This document shows positions 17,201-27,378 of a DNA stretch of 64,000 nucleotides, piece after piece. The notes under the pieces are model-generated. The model searched no databases. It saw nothing but the letters and a program-made list of their open reading frames with translations, and was not told the DNA's origin. Numbering within the stretch: the stretch's first letter is position 1; every line of letters begins with the position of its first letter. Position numbers and translations under genes: made by a program. This DNA comes from Halorussus pelagicus (lineage in GTDB: Archaea; Halobacteriota; Halobacteria; Halobacteriales; Haladaptataceae): NCBI RefSeq assembly GCF_004087835.1, contig NZ_CP035119.1, forward strand, positions 2,728,001 to 2,792,000, given 5' to 3'.

Positions 17201-17584
17201 ATTGAAGGCGACCAGCCGTTCAAACACGGCTCCTTCGTCGCCCAGCGCTCCCCAGTAAAATCTCGAAGTGAGTCTATCACGGTTGACCTTGACTACAAGA
17301 GTCGTGCCGAGATGGGTGACGGTGAGGCAACCTTCAATGCTAATTTCAATGGCCCGCTCGATGCCTTCACGACACTAAATCAGAGCCCAGAGGGCTTTAG
17401 CGACCGGGCAGGTGGGAATCAGAAGGTCAAGCTAAGCTTTAAGTTCCAGTTGGACAAACCCGAACCTATCGATAACGACGAAGATGACGTGCTCGCCCAG
17501 CTCGGCGATGAACTCGACGGGATGAATATCACCGTCAGAGCGCAGGCCAACGGACCGACTAATGTCGAAAGAGACGACTCATGA
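14258..17584 (+). CDS. DUF499-type AAA+ ATPase of a methylation-linked defence cassette
   Basis: An 1108-residue P-loop ATPase. Walker A is in DTTFGGGKTHDLI (about 95-107) and Walker B in PSVVLIDEIAEYL (about 218-230), followed by VSFMKSLLETA and a sensor-like IYSIADSAF. This is the arrangement of DUF499 proteins, distant relatives of BrxC/PglY-type ATPases. At about 885-935 there are two tandem zinc-ribbon-like clusters (CANC..CEEC and CDEC..CEDC). Such proteins occur next to DUF1156 methylases and helicases. The role is probably ATP-dependent remodelling on foreign DNA, by analogy. Start at ATG 14258 from TATA spacing; an upstream GTG at 14234 is possible. The ATG of the next gene overlaps its stop. 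Confidence 0.8.
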   Translation: MSTQEEEVTSLFEACQPRSDVINGTLEEEQFAANLATVAHEPDEAAPVYRDAVEFFETTYPTEGLATLLSNLSGRFLDATDRDTYGYKSSILCLDTTFGGGKTHDLIASYHLANSPTDIGNLSKFVDKDDLATEYLDAVSDGLEANSAVFVGGHVDARSARSSRTDPNAPDTNTMWGEIAYQLFGLDGYREIEDYDRDRQAPGQNTLKDLLEQSDQPSVVLIDEIAEYLEDASTLEVGGATLASQTVSFMKSLLETAAQVDTLTVIYSIADSAFKEEAEEVRGLIDELDAVVQRQQKVITPTGETEVGAVLQHRLFDEIDTDVATTVAEQYFHFYDEAPRQFPQEVSDDSYRSKLEREYPFHPTVIETLTEKIDTIPDFQRTRGALKLLGRAIHYLWNDQPGEYDRHFLRLYDLTPADDAPDGSIRATLNESLFEFVDLGAAVTADIYTRDGTAHAQLEDQKWTEKGIPALGTHITTTVLWNSLAFGEQASGIARRGLNEAIGHPDVSFDHYDNALKNLGGDDMSVACYYLYDEDQIRFKAEPNLIRIIDQRIQNTSEEQARSRFEARLDREVGSGGFNIEMFPEEPADVTDDGSTPTLSIMHMLTAPVQTERGKETEVPDKIQELYEKTAAKHGGKIQNRRNKNYVLFLAPDSELLENAIGQATRLEAIEDLRGDSQQTADLSDEQFQELRDREDEARGLLGESVRNVYRHLFYVEDDGLTHVTITSVDASGGTKLVDAVRTTLEDMNRIIRDDDQPKGKVWFNQKLWQSQKQRMTTADLEAQFARKPGLPFLLSTKPLRKTIARMVSDYEYAYWDSETGTAYWNAKSQPDNWQHDAPLPDSPDVTTSITDSQVKIGDEYELFASIEDLLDQHGDEIRPPELSGCANCDKDLPSQSTHKLCEECRNKSAECDECGDRVESKTKADEPVLCEDCKTGPGGTWNKSTTGSMSAKRAFNEIRGHAVSQAGSNSIPGIDSLIVQIEGDQPFKHGSFVAQRSPVKSRSESITVDLDYKSRAEMGDGEATFNANFNGPLDAFTTLNQSPEGFSDRAGGNQKVKLSFKFQLDKPEPIDNDEDDVLAQLGDELDGMNITVRAQANGPTNVERDDS

Positions 17585-18180
17585 GTGTATATCCCGACGA
17601 GGAACAGGCAGGATCCTTCGCCCTAGGGAGTAGTATCTATGGTGGTCGTCCCACGTTCGCCCTCGTTCGTGACGAAACGGGGAACGAAGCGACAATCACA
17701 CTCTACGAGCTGCTTCCGACCGAGCAGGCTGACGCACGGAAGCGGCGACTCGAACGACGCCGACGACAGTCGTCGAAAACGCATCCGTTCCACGAAGTGA
17801 TTGGTGAAGACGTAGCGGACACGGAGGATTGGACGTGGGACAGCTGGGTTGCTATGAAAGTGCGGCAACTCTCCGGTTCCCGCCTCCGATGTCTCCTCCA
17901 ACTCTTCGACGAAGCCTTCAGAGACACAGATATTGACCCCTCGTTGATAACCGGTACAGGTTCTGCAACCGTCCTCATTCCTGAAGAGCCAGGAGTTCGG
18001 CTCTCACTCGGATTTATCGGAGTCAAACCGTTACAGAGAGTTGATCGGATGCGAGCACTTACTCGAGGCGTAGCACGGATGAGTCTGGAAGAGTGCTACT
18101 ATTGGCACGCTAAGTGTCGTTCGCCAAATAGTCCAAATGGAGCAAAAGCCCTTCGAACGCTATTAGCAAAACACAAATAA
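17581..18180 (+). CDS. uncharacterised cassette protein between ATPase and methylase
   Basis: A 199-residue protein with no recognised domain. The first 60 residues look like beta strands (GSFALGSSIYGGRPTFALV), followed by a very basic stretch (ARKRRLERRRRQSSKTHPF) and a mixed C-terminal region (SATVLIPEEPGVRLSLGFIG). The Arg cluster would suit nucleic-acid binding. ATG overlaps the ATPase stop (ATGA), so translation is coupled, and the start of the methylase gene follows 5 nt after its stop. The tight linkage argues for a dedicated subunit. Confidence 0.75.
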   Translation: MSVYPDEEQAGSFALGSSIYGGRPTFALVRDETGNEATITLYELLPTEQADARKRRLERRRRQSSKTHPFHEVIGEDVADTEDWTWDSWVAMKVRQLSGSRLRCLLQLFDEAFRDTDIDPSLITGTGSATVLIPEEPGVRLSLGFIGVKPLQRVDRMRALTRGVARMSLEECYYWHAKCRSPNSPNGAKALRTLLAKHK

Positions 18181-18185
18181 CACAT

Positions 18186-21077
18186 ATGTCCGAAGAAAAA
18201 CCGTTAGAGTCTGCCCAGAAACTGAAAAAACTGGCAATAGAAGGAGAACTACCTCTCAAAACAATTGGTATTGAAAACCTAAAAGAATCTAATCCGAAGC
18301 ATAAACCACCTCAAATTTATCTGCACCCGTGGTTCGCCCGTCGCCCAACTCCTGTTTCGCGATTGGCGGTGCTCGCCTCAATTCTCCCTGAAAGCGTGAG
18401 TTCAGATCAATTGTTGAAATGGATGCAAATCGGGCCGAAGCATCTAGAGTCTGGAATCGCGGAACACGTTGAATCAAAGAAAGCAACTGAAGCTTCTCGG
18501 TCCGGGAATTTTGAGGAACACTACGGATACCCCCGTCCATTCAGATTGTCACCTTCCAAATCAGAAATCAGCGAACTCCATGAAGAATTGAAGGAACACT
18601 GGGATGGTGAGCTGCCGACTATTTTAGATCCTACAGCCGGTGGAGGAGTGATCCCGTTCGAGGCACTCCGGTATAATCTGCCCGTACGGGCTAACGAACT
18701 CAACCCAATACCGGCCTTAATTCTGAAGGTGATGCTGGAGTATGCGCCTGAAGTCGGTTCCCTGAGAGACGAGCTTGAACACTGGGGAGGAGAAATCAAC
18801 GAAATCGCAAAAGAGCGTATAAAACCGTATTTTCCGAAAGAGAATCCCAGTCACAAGATTCTGAATTCAGCGTGTACCTTTACTGTACCTTGTGACGATT
18901 GCGGCTGTGACATTCCTCTCGTCTCAAAATGGTGGCTGTACAAGGATAGTGCACGAGAGGGCGTAGCGGTTCGACCTTCTGTGAATCAAGAAAAAAATAC
19001 GGTGGAGTACGATGTCGTACGTCTACCAGATGATGTAACGAAAGAGGAATTTGATCCGCAGAAGGGCGTAGTCGATGGAAGTGCTACATGTCTTAACTGC
19101 AATGCTCCTATGGATGCGGACCGGTTCAAAGAGAAAATAGCTGCGGATAACTTCAATTATGAACTCTTAGGAGTAAAATATGAGAAAGCTGGAGAGTCAC
19201 AGGGTAGCTATCGGTCACCGACTACGGATGACGAAGCGGCGATGGATGCTGCCGTAGATCGGATAAATTCCGATTTGGATCTGGCCACTTTTCTTACTAC
19301 GGAAATCCCGGAAGGACAAGAAACAGACCGGCTCTTTAATTGGGGATTCACCGAGTGGCGAGATATTTACTCACCCCGTCAGCTCGTAACGCATTACGAA
19401 TATCTTCAAGCGTTCAAGGAATACAGAGAGTCCATTGAAGATCAGTACAACGAAGAAACGGCGAAAGCGATTCTAACCCTACTCTCCTTAACCGCGAGTA
19501 AATCATTAGACCGTAATTCAATTCTGTCCCCCTGGAGCACGAAAAAGGGCTATCCAGAGAACGCAATGGGAGGGAAGAATTACCCTGTTCAGCGACTTTA
19601 CGTCGAGAACAATTTATCAGAGCGAGAACAGGGGTATCTGGATATATTGGAGAGAATAACTGATTCGTATGAGGAACTAGTTGAGTTTGCAGACCAAGTT
19701 GAGGATCCAGACGTTTCGTTGTCTGTCGGTGACGCAGCCGATCTCCCCTATGAGGCTGGCGAGATTAGCGCTGCTGTTATGGATCCTCCGTATTACACCA
19801 GCATTATGTATTCTGAGTTGTCGGACTTCTTTTATGTCTGGCTAAGAGAGTACCTTGAGGAAATTTATCTGGATACGTTCAGATCCCCATTAACAAATAA
19901 GGAAGAAGAGGCCGTCGCGAACCCAAGTCGATTTGAATCTGTAGCAACTGGGGAGAAGTCAAGCAAGGATTTGGCTAACGAATACTATGAGCAGAAGATG
20001 AGTAATATCTTTTCTGAGGTCTACAGAACACTGGAGCGTGGGGGAGTAATGACTGTGATGTTCACGCACAAGGAAACTGATGCGTGGGATACTCTTACAA
20101 TGTCCTTGATAAACTCTGGCTTCACCATCACCTCAACACATCCCATAACTAGTGAGATGCCCCAGCGGTTGGATACCCGTGGTGGAGGGTCTGCAGACAG
20201 TACGTTATTATTAACAGGGAGAAAGCCCGCACAAGATCAAGACCCAGAATCGGGACAACCTACTCTATGGGATGATGTGAAAAAAGAAACTAGAGCAACT
20301 GCAAAAGACGCAGCGCGTGATCTATTAGATTCCGGCCTCAGCTTAACGAAGACGGACGTGATTATCAGTGCTTTCGGACCAACACTTGGTGTCTACGCAG
20401 ACAGTTATCCCGTTGTTGACGATAAGGGGAATGAGGTCAGACCACGGGAGGCATTGACAGAAGCCCGAGAAGCTGTAACTCAAGTCTTGGTCGATACGTA
20501 CCTTGAGGGTGAGGGAATCGATAGTCTTGATGAAGTCACTAAGTGGTATATACTCTCGTGGCTGGTGCATGAATCAGATACATTCGAATATGATGACGGC
20601 CGTCAGCTTGGCCTGGGAGTTGGTATTGATATTGACGACATCAACAGTAAAATGAAAGTTTGGCGGAAGGGGAGTGGGAGCAATACCATCCAACTCCGTT
20701 CTCACGATGACGTTCGTGTCCAAGATGTCAACAAACCTCCCGAAAGCCGTTCTAGTCGGCGACCTGTAAATCCAGATGATATGTCGTACTCTGTTGCCCT
20801 GGACGCAGTACATGCCGCGATGCATGTCTATGAAGCAAAGGGTGAAACGGAGGCTTGGAACTGGATGAACGAGCGGAATGTTCAATCAAACTCTGATTTC
20901 CGATCTGCGCTCACAGCATTACTTCAGGTATTACCTTCCGATCACAATGATTGGGAGCTCGCACGTGATCTTTCAGTTGGGAAGACTGGAGACCTACTTG
21001 ATTTGGATGTTGATGCGAGCGTATTCCAAGACGAAGAAGACGAGGGAGATCGTCAAGGAAATCTGAGCGACTTCTGA
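18186..21077 (+). CDS. DUF1156-type DNA amino-methyltransferase
   Basis: A 963-residue methylase. The N-terminus ([19 protein letters not shown], about 37-60) is the DUF1156 signature. SAM-binding motif I is [16 protein letters not shown] (about 147-162). The catalytic motif is [20 protein letters not shown] with DPPY at about 533. DPPY indicates methylation of an exocyclic amine (N6-adenine or N4-cytosine). Cys pairs at about 236 (CDDCGC) and 302 (CLNC) form an inserted zinc site. Its role is probably to mark host DNA. The gene is clearly more AT-rich than its two upstream partners, suggesting a different origin or replacement. Confidence 0.85.
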   Translation: MSEEKPLESAQKLKKLAIEGELPLKTIGIENLKESNPKHKPPQIYLHPWFARRPTPVSRLAVLASILPESVSSDQLLKWMQIGPKHLESGIAEHVESKKATEASRSGNFEEHYGYPRPFRLSPSKSEISELHEELKEHWDGELPTILDPTAGGGVIPFEALRYNLPVRANELNPIPALILKVMLEYAPEVGSLRDELEHWGGEINEIAKERIKPYFPKENPSHKILNSACTFTVPCDDCGCDIPLVSKWWLYKDSAREGVAVRPSVNQEKNTVEYDVVRLPDDVTKEEFDPQKGVVDGSATCLNCNAPMDADRFKEKIAADNFNYELLGVKYEKAGESQGSYRSPTTDDEAAMDAAVDRINSDLDLATFLTTEIPEGQETDRLFNWGFTEWRDIYSPRQLVTHYEYLQAFKEYRESIEDQYNEETAKAILTLLSLTASKSLDRNSILSPWSTKKGYPENAMGGKNYPVQRLYVENNLSEREQGYLDILERITDSYEELVEFADQVEDPDVSLSVGDAADLPYEAGEISAAVMDPPYYTSIMYSELSDFFYVWLREYLEEIYLDTFRSPLTNKEEEAVANPSRFESVATGEKSSKDLANEYYEQKMSNIFSEVYRTLERGGVMTVMFTHKETDAWDTLTMSLINSGFTITSTHPITSEMPQRLDTRGGGSADSTLLLTGRKPAQDQDPESGQPTLWDDVKKETRATAKDAARDLLDSGLSLTKTDVIISAFGPTLGVYADSYPVVDDKGNEVRPREALTEAREAVTQVLVDTYLEGEGIDSLDEVTKWYILSWLVHESDTFEYDDGRQLGLGVGIDIDDINSKMKVWRKGSGSNTIQLRSHDDVRVQDVNKPPESRSSRRPVNPDDMSYSVALDAVHAAMHVYEAKGETEAWNWMNERNVQSNSDFRSALTALLQVLPSDHNDWELARDLSVGKTGDLLDLDVDASVFQDEEDEGDRQGNLSDF

Positions 21078-21217
21078 GATCTGTCACTATTTTGGAAAGG
21101 AGAATGGCTCAATCTCTCACGCAGTCGGGGTCCGAGAGCGGCACATCAAAGTTCTGTGCTTCTTTATCCAAATGTACCAACTATTTATGTACTGGAACAG
21201 GCATACGTCAATATCAG

Positions 21218-24200
21218 ATGGCTAGGTCCCTTCGTGACTACGAGTGGCAGTCTATCTACGAAAGCCAGCCAAGCAAAGACGGGTCTCATCTAATCAAGGA
21301 ATTCTACGTTCCTGCTCTCGAACGGAGTATCCGGTACGACCGGATCGCGGGCTATTTCGATAGTGGCTCCCTTGCTGCTGCAGCAAACGGAATTGAGGCA
21401 CTCGTCGAAAACGACGGTCGGATGCGCCTGATCGTTGGCGCACAGCTACAGCCTAAGGACCGACCTGTGCTAGAACCACTTGCCGACAATCTCGATGAGA
21501 ACCTGACGGATTTAGACGATGAAACACTAGATCAGCAGCTTCAACTGCTTGCCTGGCTTCTCCGAGAGGACCGACTTGAGCTCAAAATCGCGGTCCCTAG
21601 CAGTGGAGAGTGGGGGATCTTCCACCCCAAAGTAGGTATATTCCGAGATGAGGATGGGAATCGAATCTCGTTCGAGGGGAGTATCAACGAGACGGCTGGC
21701 GGTTGGACGCGGAACTACGAGCGGTTCAAAGTCCACCGCTCGTGGGACGACGGCCAAGCACCCTACGTCGAAGGCGACCAAGACTCGTTCAAGAAGCTGT
21801 GGCAGGACGAGCATTCCTATGTCGATGTCTACGATCTTCCAGAGGCCGTAAAAAAAGAACTCATCGACTGGAAAGCTCCGGACAACAATGTCGAGGTATC
21901 CCAGATCGTCGAGAAGATCCGCGGGCCCGAAGGACCAACTGAAGGCGATAAGGGGAGAATTTTAGCTGACGGGGCACGGGCTCCTGGTGGCCTCCAACTC
22001 GCCGAGGAAGCGAGTACAATCGATCCGTGGCCTCATCAACGGGTCGTTTCTGACACAGCAGTCAACACGTATCCGAACTCGTACCTTCTCTGTGACGAGG
22101 TCGGACTCGGCAAAACTATCGAAGTCGGGCTGACGCTCTCGCGACTCGGCCTGACTGGCGAACTCGAGAACTCGCTTGTCCTCACTCCTGCGAGTCTCGC
22201 CGTCCAGTGGCAAGAAGAGCTTTGGGAGAAGTTCAACATCAACGCCTTTCGGTACGACCGTGGGAGTGACTATGATTATGCTTTCATCGATTCATTCGGG
22301 CAGGAGCATCCAGTTCCGGGCACGAGTGACATAAACATCGATGCGGATCGACGTGACGAGGCGTGGACGAATAGCCCGCTGTGGCGGTTCGCACACGCTC
22401 GGCAGGATAACCCCATGCCGACCGTCATCATCATGTCCTGGCACACAGCGCGTCTCACAGGCCGGTGGGATCAGGTCGCTCCCGCGGACGAAGGGACCCC
22501 CCGCACGAGGGACGATATCCCGGCGAGCTGTCGAGGACGCAACGCGGACGCTCGAGAAGGCGTCTGGGATGCTGTTGTCGTCGACGAGTCACACAACGCT
22601 CGCCGAGGGAGCAACTTCTACAACCTGCTCGAACGGCTCCGCGACCACACCCACTGCTACTATCTCCTCACCGCAACGCCGATGCAACTCCACCATCGCG
22701 AGCTGTACGACCTACTAACGCTCCTTGATATCCCGGATACGTGGGACGATCGGGACCGATTTGTCGAGTTCTTCGAGACCCGGCAAGCGTTTTCAACCGT
22801 TCTCGAAGGTGGGGCAGACCTGTCGTCTCGCTCAACGTCAAGCGAACCGTCGCAAGCAACACTCGACGGAACGTATCAGGACTGCTTCGATTCGTCGATT
22901 GAATATGCGGACGTCGTCCTCGAGGGACTCGTCGACAAACTCGGGGTGGAGGATCAAGGTCGCGGTGTTGCGAAGCAACGACTGCTTCAAGCGTGTAACC
23001 TCGCACGAGGCTATGGACAACAGTACGACGACTACCGACGGAAAGTCGACGCAGCTATCGACGAGCAAATCGATCCGTTCGGAGCTGACGAAGACACGAA
23101 ACTTAAGCGGTTGCTGTATCCAGAATCGGTGCTGAACGAGGAGATGATTATCTCCTCACGGAGTGATCGGCTTGATGCGCTCGATGAGCTCAGTGAAGAC
23201 GGCTGGAACGTACTCCAGGACGTGTTCTCGTGGGCGACGCCGGTTGATGCGTGCATCCACCGGAATACCAGGGATACCCTCAAGAAATATCGTAAAGCAG
23301 GGCTACTCGAAGCGACAGTTCCGACGCGCAAGCCCGAACGCCGACGGATTGAACTCAATGAGCAGACCCGCCGAGTGTATGATCGAATCGACGAGTACAC
23401 CCGAACCTTCTACAAGAAGGCTCAACAGTCGACTGAGACGGAAGCCCGCGCCATCGGGTTCGTGATGACCACGTATCGCCAGCGGCTAACTAGCAGTGTC
23501 TACGCTATTTCCCAGAGCCTCTCCTCGCGCCTGGAGAAACTCAAGAAACAGCAGAAAGTGCTCGAACGCCGGAAGCGCATCCGGGACGAGCAGGATGAGG
23601 ATCGCCAGGCAGTGCTGGATGCGTTAAGTGACTTCGACGAAGAAGAGATCGCCGAGATGGAAGACGCCGGCGAGGACGTGCTGAACGTCGATCTGACTGA
23701 GCTGGCACCTAGCCTTACAGACGAAGGGATCAACCTCCTCAAAGAGGAGATCGAGGAACTAGAGTCGTTCATTCAGGAGGTCAAGCAGGTCGATGACGAC
23801 CCGAAGATGGATCAGCTGTACGAGGACCTCGACATGCTTGACCGGAAAGGTCGGAGTCGAATCATCGTCTTCACACAGTACAAGGACACGATGCACTTCG
23901 TCCGTCGGCAGCTCCGATGGAAGTACGGCGAGAATATTGCCTGCTACTCGGGTGATGGCGGAGAAATGTACGACGGGGATGAGGATACTTGGCGGAACGT
24001 CGGGAAGGAGCCGGTCAAGCGAGAGTTCTCCGATAACGACGGTGAGGTTGATATTCTCGTGTGTACCGACTCGGCGAGTGAGGGGTTGAACCTGCAGGAA
24101 TGTGGTGCGATGATCAACTACGACCTTCCGTGGAATCCGATGCGAGTGGAACAGCGAATCGGTCGTATCGACCGCATCGGTCAGGAATACGACGACATCT

Positions 24201-25153
24201 ACATCCTCAACTACAGCTACGAGGATACTGTCGAATCAGATATCTATGACCGACTGGATGACCGCATCGGCCTGTTCGAGTACGTCGTTGGCGATATGCA
24301 GCCGATTCTGTCCGGTGTCGGGTCGAAGATTCGGGAGGCAACAATGGTTGAGGGAGCGAAAGCGGACAGCGAGGAATACGAAGAGCTTGAGCAGGACATT
24401 GAACAAGATATCGAGGAGCAACAGAGTGAAGACGATCCAGTCGAGTTGAAAGATTCGCTCGCAGAGGTCGACAGCGACCGACCCTTGCATGAACAGGTCA
24501 TCCAAGAAGCCCGCTTAGACGCCTGGGAAACCTACTCCCATCCTGATCTCGGGAAGGTCGGGAACCTAGATGAAAATCGGGACCCAGTCTTCACCGTAAA
24601 GGCGATTAAGGGAGTTTTCATAGAGAGCGAAACCCTCAACGAGGCAGGAGTCCACTTCGATTCACTGTCGCAATTAGATACGGAGTTCGACCTTAGTGAA
24701 CCGGAAGATGCAGAATCCATTTACTGCCTCCAGCATACAGGAGACGCTCCAGTCACAGCAGAAGAAAACGGGGATACGCTTGCAGCGAGCATCGCAAATA
24801 AGCACGAGGGAATCGGTGTGACATTCGACTCCGAAACAGCAGATGAGTACCCCTCACTCAGATTCCTCGCACCAGGGAGCCCATTGTTCAACTGGTTAGC
24901 AGCGACGCTGGTCGAAGCGTCGGGTCAGATGAATCTCACTCAATCCGCCTGTACAATGAATGTTGACGGCGAAATTGTTGACACCGCAGAGGAGCCGTGG
25001 GTCGTTACCGGATGGTCCGAAGAAGATGGTGCGGACAGATCTCTCATCCACCTTACTGACGATGGCTCAATCGGTGAGCAGTCGGAGACTGTAGAGTTCC
25101 TCGATCAATGGGCACAGAAGTTCGTAAAGAATCGAACTCGCTCAAACTCATAG
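21218..25153 (+). CDS. PLD-nuclease/SNF2-type helicase fusion
   Basis: A 1311-residue protein. The N-terminal 190 residues resemble a phospholipase-D-type nuclease half-site ([14 protein letters not shown], then [13 protein letters not shown] and FEGSINET). The helicase core has Walker [15 protein letters not shown] (about 295), DESH box [10 protein letters not shown] (about 453), LLTATPMQL, and the C-terminal motifs [13 protein letters not shown] and [18 protein letters not shown] (about 950-985). A charged coiled coil lies between the lobes (about 770-880). DISARM DrmC/DrmD proteins provide the same two activities separately. Start chosen at ATG 21218 ([10 protein letters not shown]); an in-frame ATG at 21104 next to GGAG would add 38 residues of unlikely composition. 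Confidence 0.85.
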   Translation: MARSLRDYEWQSIYESQPSKDGSHLIKEFYVPALERSIRYDRIAGYFDSGSLAAAANGIEALVENDGRMRLIVGAQLQPKDRPVLEPLADNLDENLTDLDDETLDQQLQLLAWLLREDRLELKIAVPSSGEWGIFHPKVGIFRDEDGNRISFEGSINETAGGWTRNYERFKVHRSWDDGQAPYVEGDQDSFKKLWQDEHSYVDVYDLPEAVKKELIDWKAPDNNVEVSQIVEKIRGPEGPTEGDKGRILADGARAPGGLQLAEEASTIDPWPHQRVVSDTAVNTYPNSYLLCDEVGLGKTIEVGLTLSRLGLTGELENSLVLTPASLAVQWQEELWEKFNINAFRYDRGSDYDYAFIDSFGQEHPVPGTSDINIDADRRDEAWTNSPLWRFAHARQDNPMPTVIIMSWHTARLTGRWDQVAPADEGTPRTRDDIPASCRGRNADAREGVWDAVVVDESHNARRGSNFYNLLERLRDHTHCYYLLTATPMQLHHRELYDLLTLLDIPDTWDDRDRFVEFFETRQAFSTVLEGGADLSSRSTSSEPSQATLDGTYQDCFDSSIEYADVVLEGLVDKLGVEDQGRGVAKQRLLQACNLARGYGQQYDDYRRKVDAAIDEQIDPFGADEDTKLKRLLYPESVLNEEMIISSRSDRLDALDELSEDGWNVLQDVFSWATPVDACIHRNTRDTLKKYRKAGLLEATVPTRKPERRRIELNEQTRRVYDRIDEYTRTFYKKAQQSTETEARAIGFVMTTYRQRLTSSVYAISQSLSSRLEKLKKQQKVLERRKRIRDEQDEDRQAVLDALSDFDEEEIAEMEDAGEDVLNVDLTELAPSLTDEGINLLKEEIEELESFIQEVKQVDDDPKMDQLYEDLDMLDRKGRSRIIVFTQYKDTMHFVRRQLRWKYGENIACYSGDGGEMYDGDEDTWRNVGKEPVKREFSDNDGEVDILVCTDSASEGLNLQECGAMINYDLPWNPMRVEQRIGRIDRIGQEYDDIYILNYSYEDTVESDIYDRLDDRIGLFEYVVGDMQPILSGVGSKIREATMVEGAKADSEEYEELEQDIEQDIEEQQSEDDPVELKDSLAEVDSDRPLHEQVIQEARLDAWETYSHPDLGKVGNLDENRDPVFTVKAIKGVFIESETLNEAGVHFDSLSQLDTEFDLSEPEDAESIYCLQHTGDAPVTAEENGDTLAASIANKHEGIGVTFDSETADEYPSLRFLAPGSPLFNWLAATLVEASGQMNLTQSACTMNVDGEIVDTAEEPWVVTGWSEEDGADRSLIHLTDDGSIGEQSETVEFLDQWAQKFVKNRTRSNS

Positions 25154-25174
25154 TTAAACAATAGAGGGCACGGT

Positions 25175-25896
25175 CTAGTTTACCTCTTCGACCGGTGTTT
25201 TTCTATCGAGTGCTTGATGCGGCCGCTGACGGTTGTAGTAATGCATGAATTGTTCAACCCACTCGCGGACGCTCGCCCGACTGCCCACCCATGAGTTGTG
25301 GAAGCGGTCGATCCGCATCTTGAGGGTGTGAAACCATTTTTCGATGAGGTTTCGGTCAGTGTAGTCGAGGTGACCGCTCAATCCGATTCGAGAGAGGGCA
25401 GTCAGATAGCCGTAGCCATCGACGAGAAACGTTGCGTCCAAGAGATCATGTTTCTCGGTGAGTCGATGCAGAACGCAACTGCTGGATCAGTGCCACGCCG
25501 CCCAAACAACGCGACATCGAGCAGCAGTTTTGTCTCGGTGTCTATTTCAGCATACACCCACGACCACTCGCCATTAATCTTGACAGCGGTCTCGTCAACC
25601 GCGAACCGCGTCGGCTGCGCCGACGGCGGGTCGCACCCGCTGTCAGCTAGCCGATGCACCCAGCCCTAAACTGCCCCATGAGACCGCCCAACGCCTGAAA
25701 CCGACAAAATTGCTGTTGTTTCTCGGAGCGAACAGCCTGTTTCGTGGAGGCGGACGGCGAACGCCCTGACGGGCGTCGCCGTCCGCTCATCCTCCCAAGC
25801 TTCTTCTAAATCTGTCTCTAAGTCCTGTTTGAGCAGGCCTGCGAGCATCTTTAGACAAGAAACTCCACGACCTGCTCGTTCCTCAAACTGCCTCAA
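25175..25896 (-). pseudogene. shattered IS6-family transposase
   Basis: Three minus-strand frames join into one IS6-type protein. First: FAVRLHETGCSLRETTAIL (25666-25896). Second: RFAVDETAVKINGEWSWVY and DVALFGRRGTDPAVAF (25402-25659). Third: DATFLVDGYGYLTALSRIG, DYTDRNLIEKWFHTLKMRI and YNRQRPHQALDRKTPVEEV (25175-25441). At least two frameshifts separate them. The DDE residues (VAVDE-like, LVDG, LIEKW) are all still present. This is a different IS6 subtype from the one at 13.4 kb and closes the cassette on its right. Confidence 0.85.
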
Positions 25897-26044
25897 CTAG
25901 ACAGTGCCCTGCATTCGAAAGTATCACTCAGCGTCTGATTTGTAGAAATCCAAACTGCCAGAGTCTGCACCGTTCGTTCGCAAATTTTCTATATCGAAAT
26001 AAGGTTTACCAGTCGCGTTCGAGACGCAAGAAGTGAAAAATACT

Positions 26045-26257
26045 CTAACTTTCTGTGTGACCCACATTCCGAAACTCCCAACCCTGTTCGTCGCTTCCCG
26101 AGGCTTCGGGAAGCGTTCCGGCAGACGCTAAGTCGCTCACGTCACTCGCTCCTCCGCGACGGCGATACTCCGCGAGCGGCCGAGCGCGTAACTCGACCTC
26201 GGCGTCGAAGCATTCACCACGTTTACATTTGAAAGCATATCGCCGTTCTGCTCGCCG
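26045..26257 (-). pseudogene. start-less reading frame with coding character
   Basis: A 70-codon open frame reading AERRYAFKCKRGECFDAEVE and later DLASAGTLPEASGSDEQGWE, ending with a stop at 26045. It begins after a TGA and has no ATG. The Cys pair spaced C-x3-C and the residue pattern suggest the end of a real haloarchaeal protein. Family not recognised. It could be a truncated small gene left by recombination near the integrase. Confidence 0.3.
26092..26115. repeat. perfect 10-bp stem, 4-nt loop inverted repeat
   Basis: CGCTTCCCGA-ggct-TCGGGAAGCG. It lies about 220 bp past the integrase stop, inside the start-less frame. It could be a processing or recombination site; function unknown. Confidence 0.45.
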
Positions 26258-26334
26258 TCATCGAACTCCCCCGAGTCCGACCTCCGAGGAGACCGACGAG
26301 GGTCACACCCTCCGGCGGGGGCTAAGTCGCCGAC

Positions 26335-27378
26335 CTACAGTAGCGAGTAGACGTGCCGGTCGTACACCTCTCGAACCCTGTCGCCCCAGTTGTGCGTGTA
26401 GGTGTCGATGATGTCCTCGGCCACGTCGCCCCGGAGGTACTTCACGATACCGCGGTCGCCGGTCCGGTCCCGGAGATGCGTCGTAAAGAAGTGCCGGAAG
26501 TAGTGGGGCGTCACGTTCTCCGCGGCGTCGCCGCCCTTTCGATGCCACCCGTTGTCGCTGGCGTGGTTCGTGACGATGTCGTGGACGATGGCCGGAGTGA
26601 CGCGCTGGCCCCAGTTCTCCCGCGTCGTCGTGAAGAGGGGGTCGGCCGGGGAGATGGGGTCTGGTCGCACCGCCAGCCACCGTTTCAGCGTCCGCTTCAG
26701 TTCGGCGTCAACGGGGACGACGGTTTCGCGCTTGCGCTTGTTGGAGGCCGACCGGCGCTCGCCGTTGTACGAGTCGCCGACGTTCGGTTCGGGCGAGACG
26801 TATATCGAGTCGGGTTTGCCGTCGAGTTGGGGGCGCGTCGCGCCCGTGTCGGCCAGCGACACGTCCCGGAAATCGAGATTGCAGAGTTCACCCGCCCGCA
26901 TCCCCGTCTTCAGGAGCGTGACGACAACGGCCCGGTCGAGCGGGTGAGTCACGTCGGCGACGAAGGCCCGCATCGCGGCGACCGAGATGTCGCGTCGCGT
27001 CGGGTTCGTGTCGATTCGCTCGTCCATCTCCTCGACCACAAGGGCCATCGGGTTCGCTTCGAACTCGCCGACCTGATTCATGTAGGCGTAGAACCGATGG
27101 AGGTACGAGGCGTAGGTCGCCACCGTACTCTCGGCGGCCCGACCTCGGAGGGCGTGAATCCACGCCATGCAGTCGCGCCGGGTCGCTTCCGCGACGGATT
27201 TCTCGACGCCCATCGGATTCTCTGCTGGCGTCTGTAGGAACGTCTCGAACTCTCGCAGGACCCGCTCGTAGGTGTCGCGCGTTCGCTCGGTCTTCCCGTG
27301 GTAAGTCATGTCCTGTAGGAAGTACCCTATCGGGTCGCCGACGCCCTCCTCGGTGCGCGCGTGCTCTTCAGTCGCCAT
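26335..27378 (-). CDS. XerC/D-type tyrosine recombinase
   Basis: A 347-residue integrase. The N-terminal core-binding (SAM-like) domain spans about 15-120 (TRDTYERVLREFETFLQ, then STVATYASYLHRFYAYM). The catalytic domain has Arg I in LLKTGMRAGELCNL (about 187), HxxR in PHYFRHFFTTHL (about 293), and a C-terminal Tyr, probably in VREVYDRHVY. The R-H-R-Y set is therefore intact. It overlaps the upstream RHH-like gene by 11 nt, a pairing seen repeatedly in haloarchaea. It may be a host-type recombinase rather than the integrase of the neighbouring island. Confidence 0.85.
   Translation of the reverse strand: MATEEHARTEEGVGDPIGYFLQDMTYHGKTERTRDTYERVLREFETFLQTPAENPMGVEKSVAEATRRDCMAWIHALRGRAAESTVATYASYLHRFYAYMNQVGEFEANPMALVVEEMDERIDTNPTRRDISVAAMRAFVADVTHPLDRAVVVTLLKTGMRAGELCNLDFRDVSLADTGATRPQLDGKPDSIYVSPEPNVGDSYNGERRSASNKRKRETVVPVDAELKRTLKRWLAVRPDPISPADPLFTTTRENWGQRVTPAIVHDIVTNHASDNGWHRKGGDAAENVTPHYFRHFFTTHLRDRTGDRGIVKYLRGDVAEDIIDTYTHNWGDRVREVYDRHVYSLL

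Larger units (their letters stand above)
25897..26334. other. intergenic region with hairpin and a possible gene remnant
   Basis: About 440 bp downstream of the integrase gene. It contains a 24-nt perfect hairpin (26092-26115). A minus-strand frame without a start codon at 26045-26257 is described separately. No RNA gene recognised. Confidence 0.4.

Noticed and set aside
14080-25174. Assignment of the cassette to classical DISARM
   Set aside because: DrmA and DrmB (DUF1998) proteins are not present in the window, and PLD and SNF2 parts are fused in one protein.
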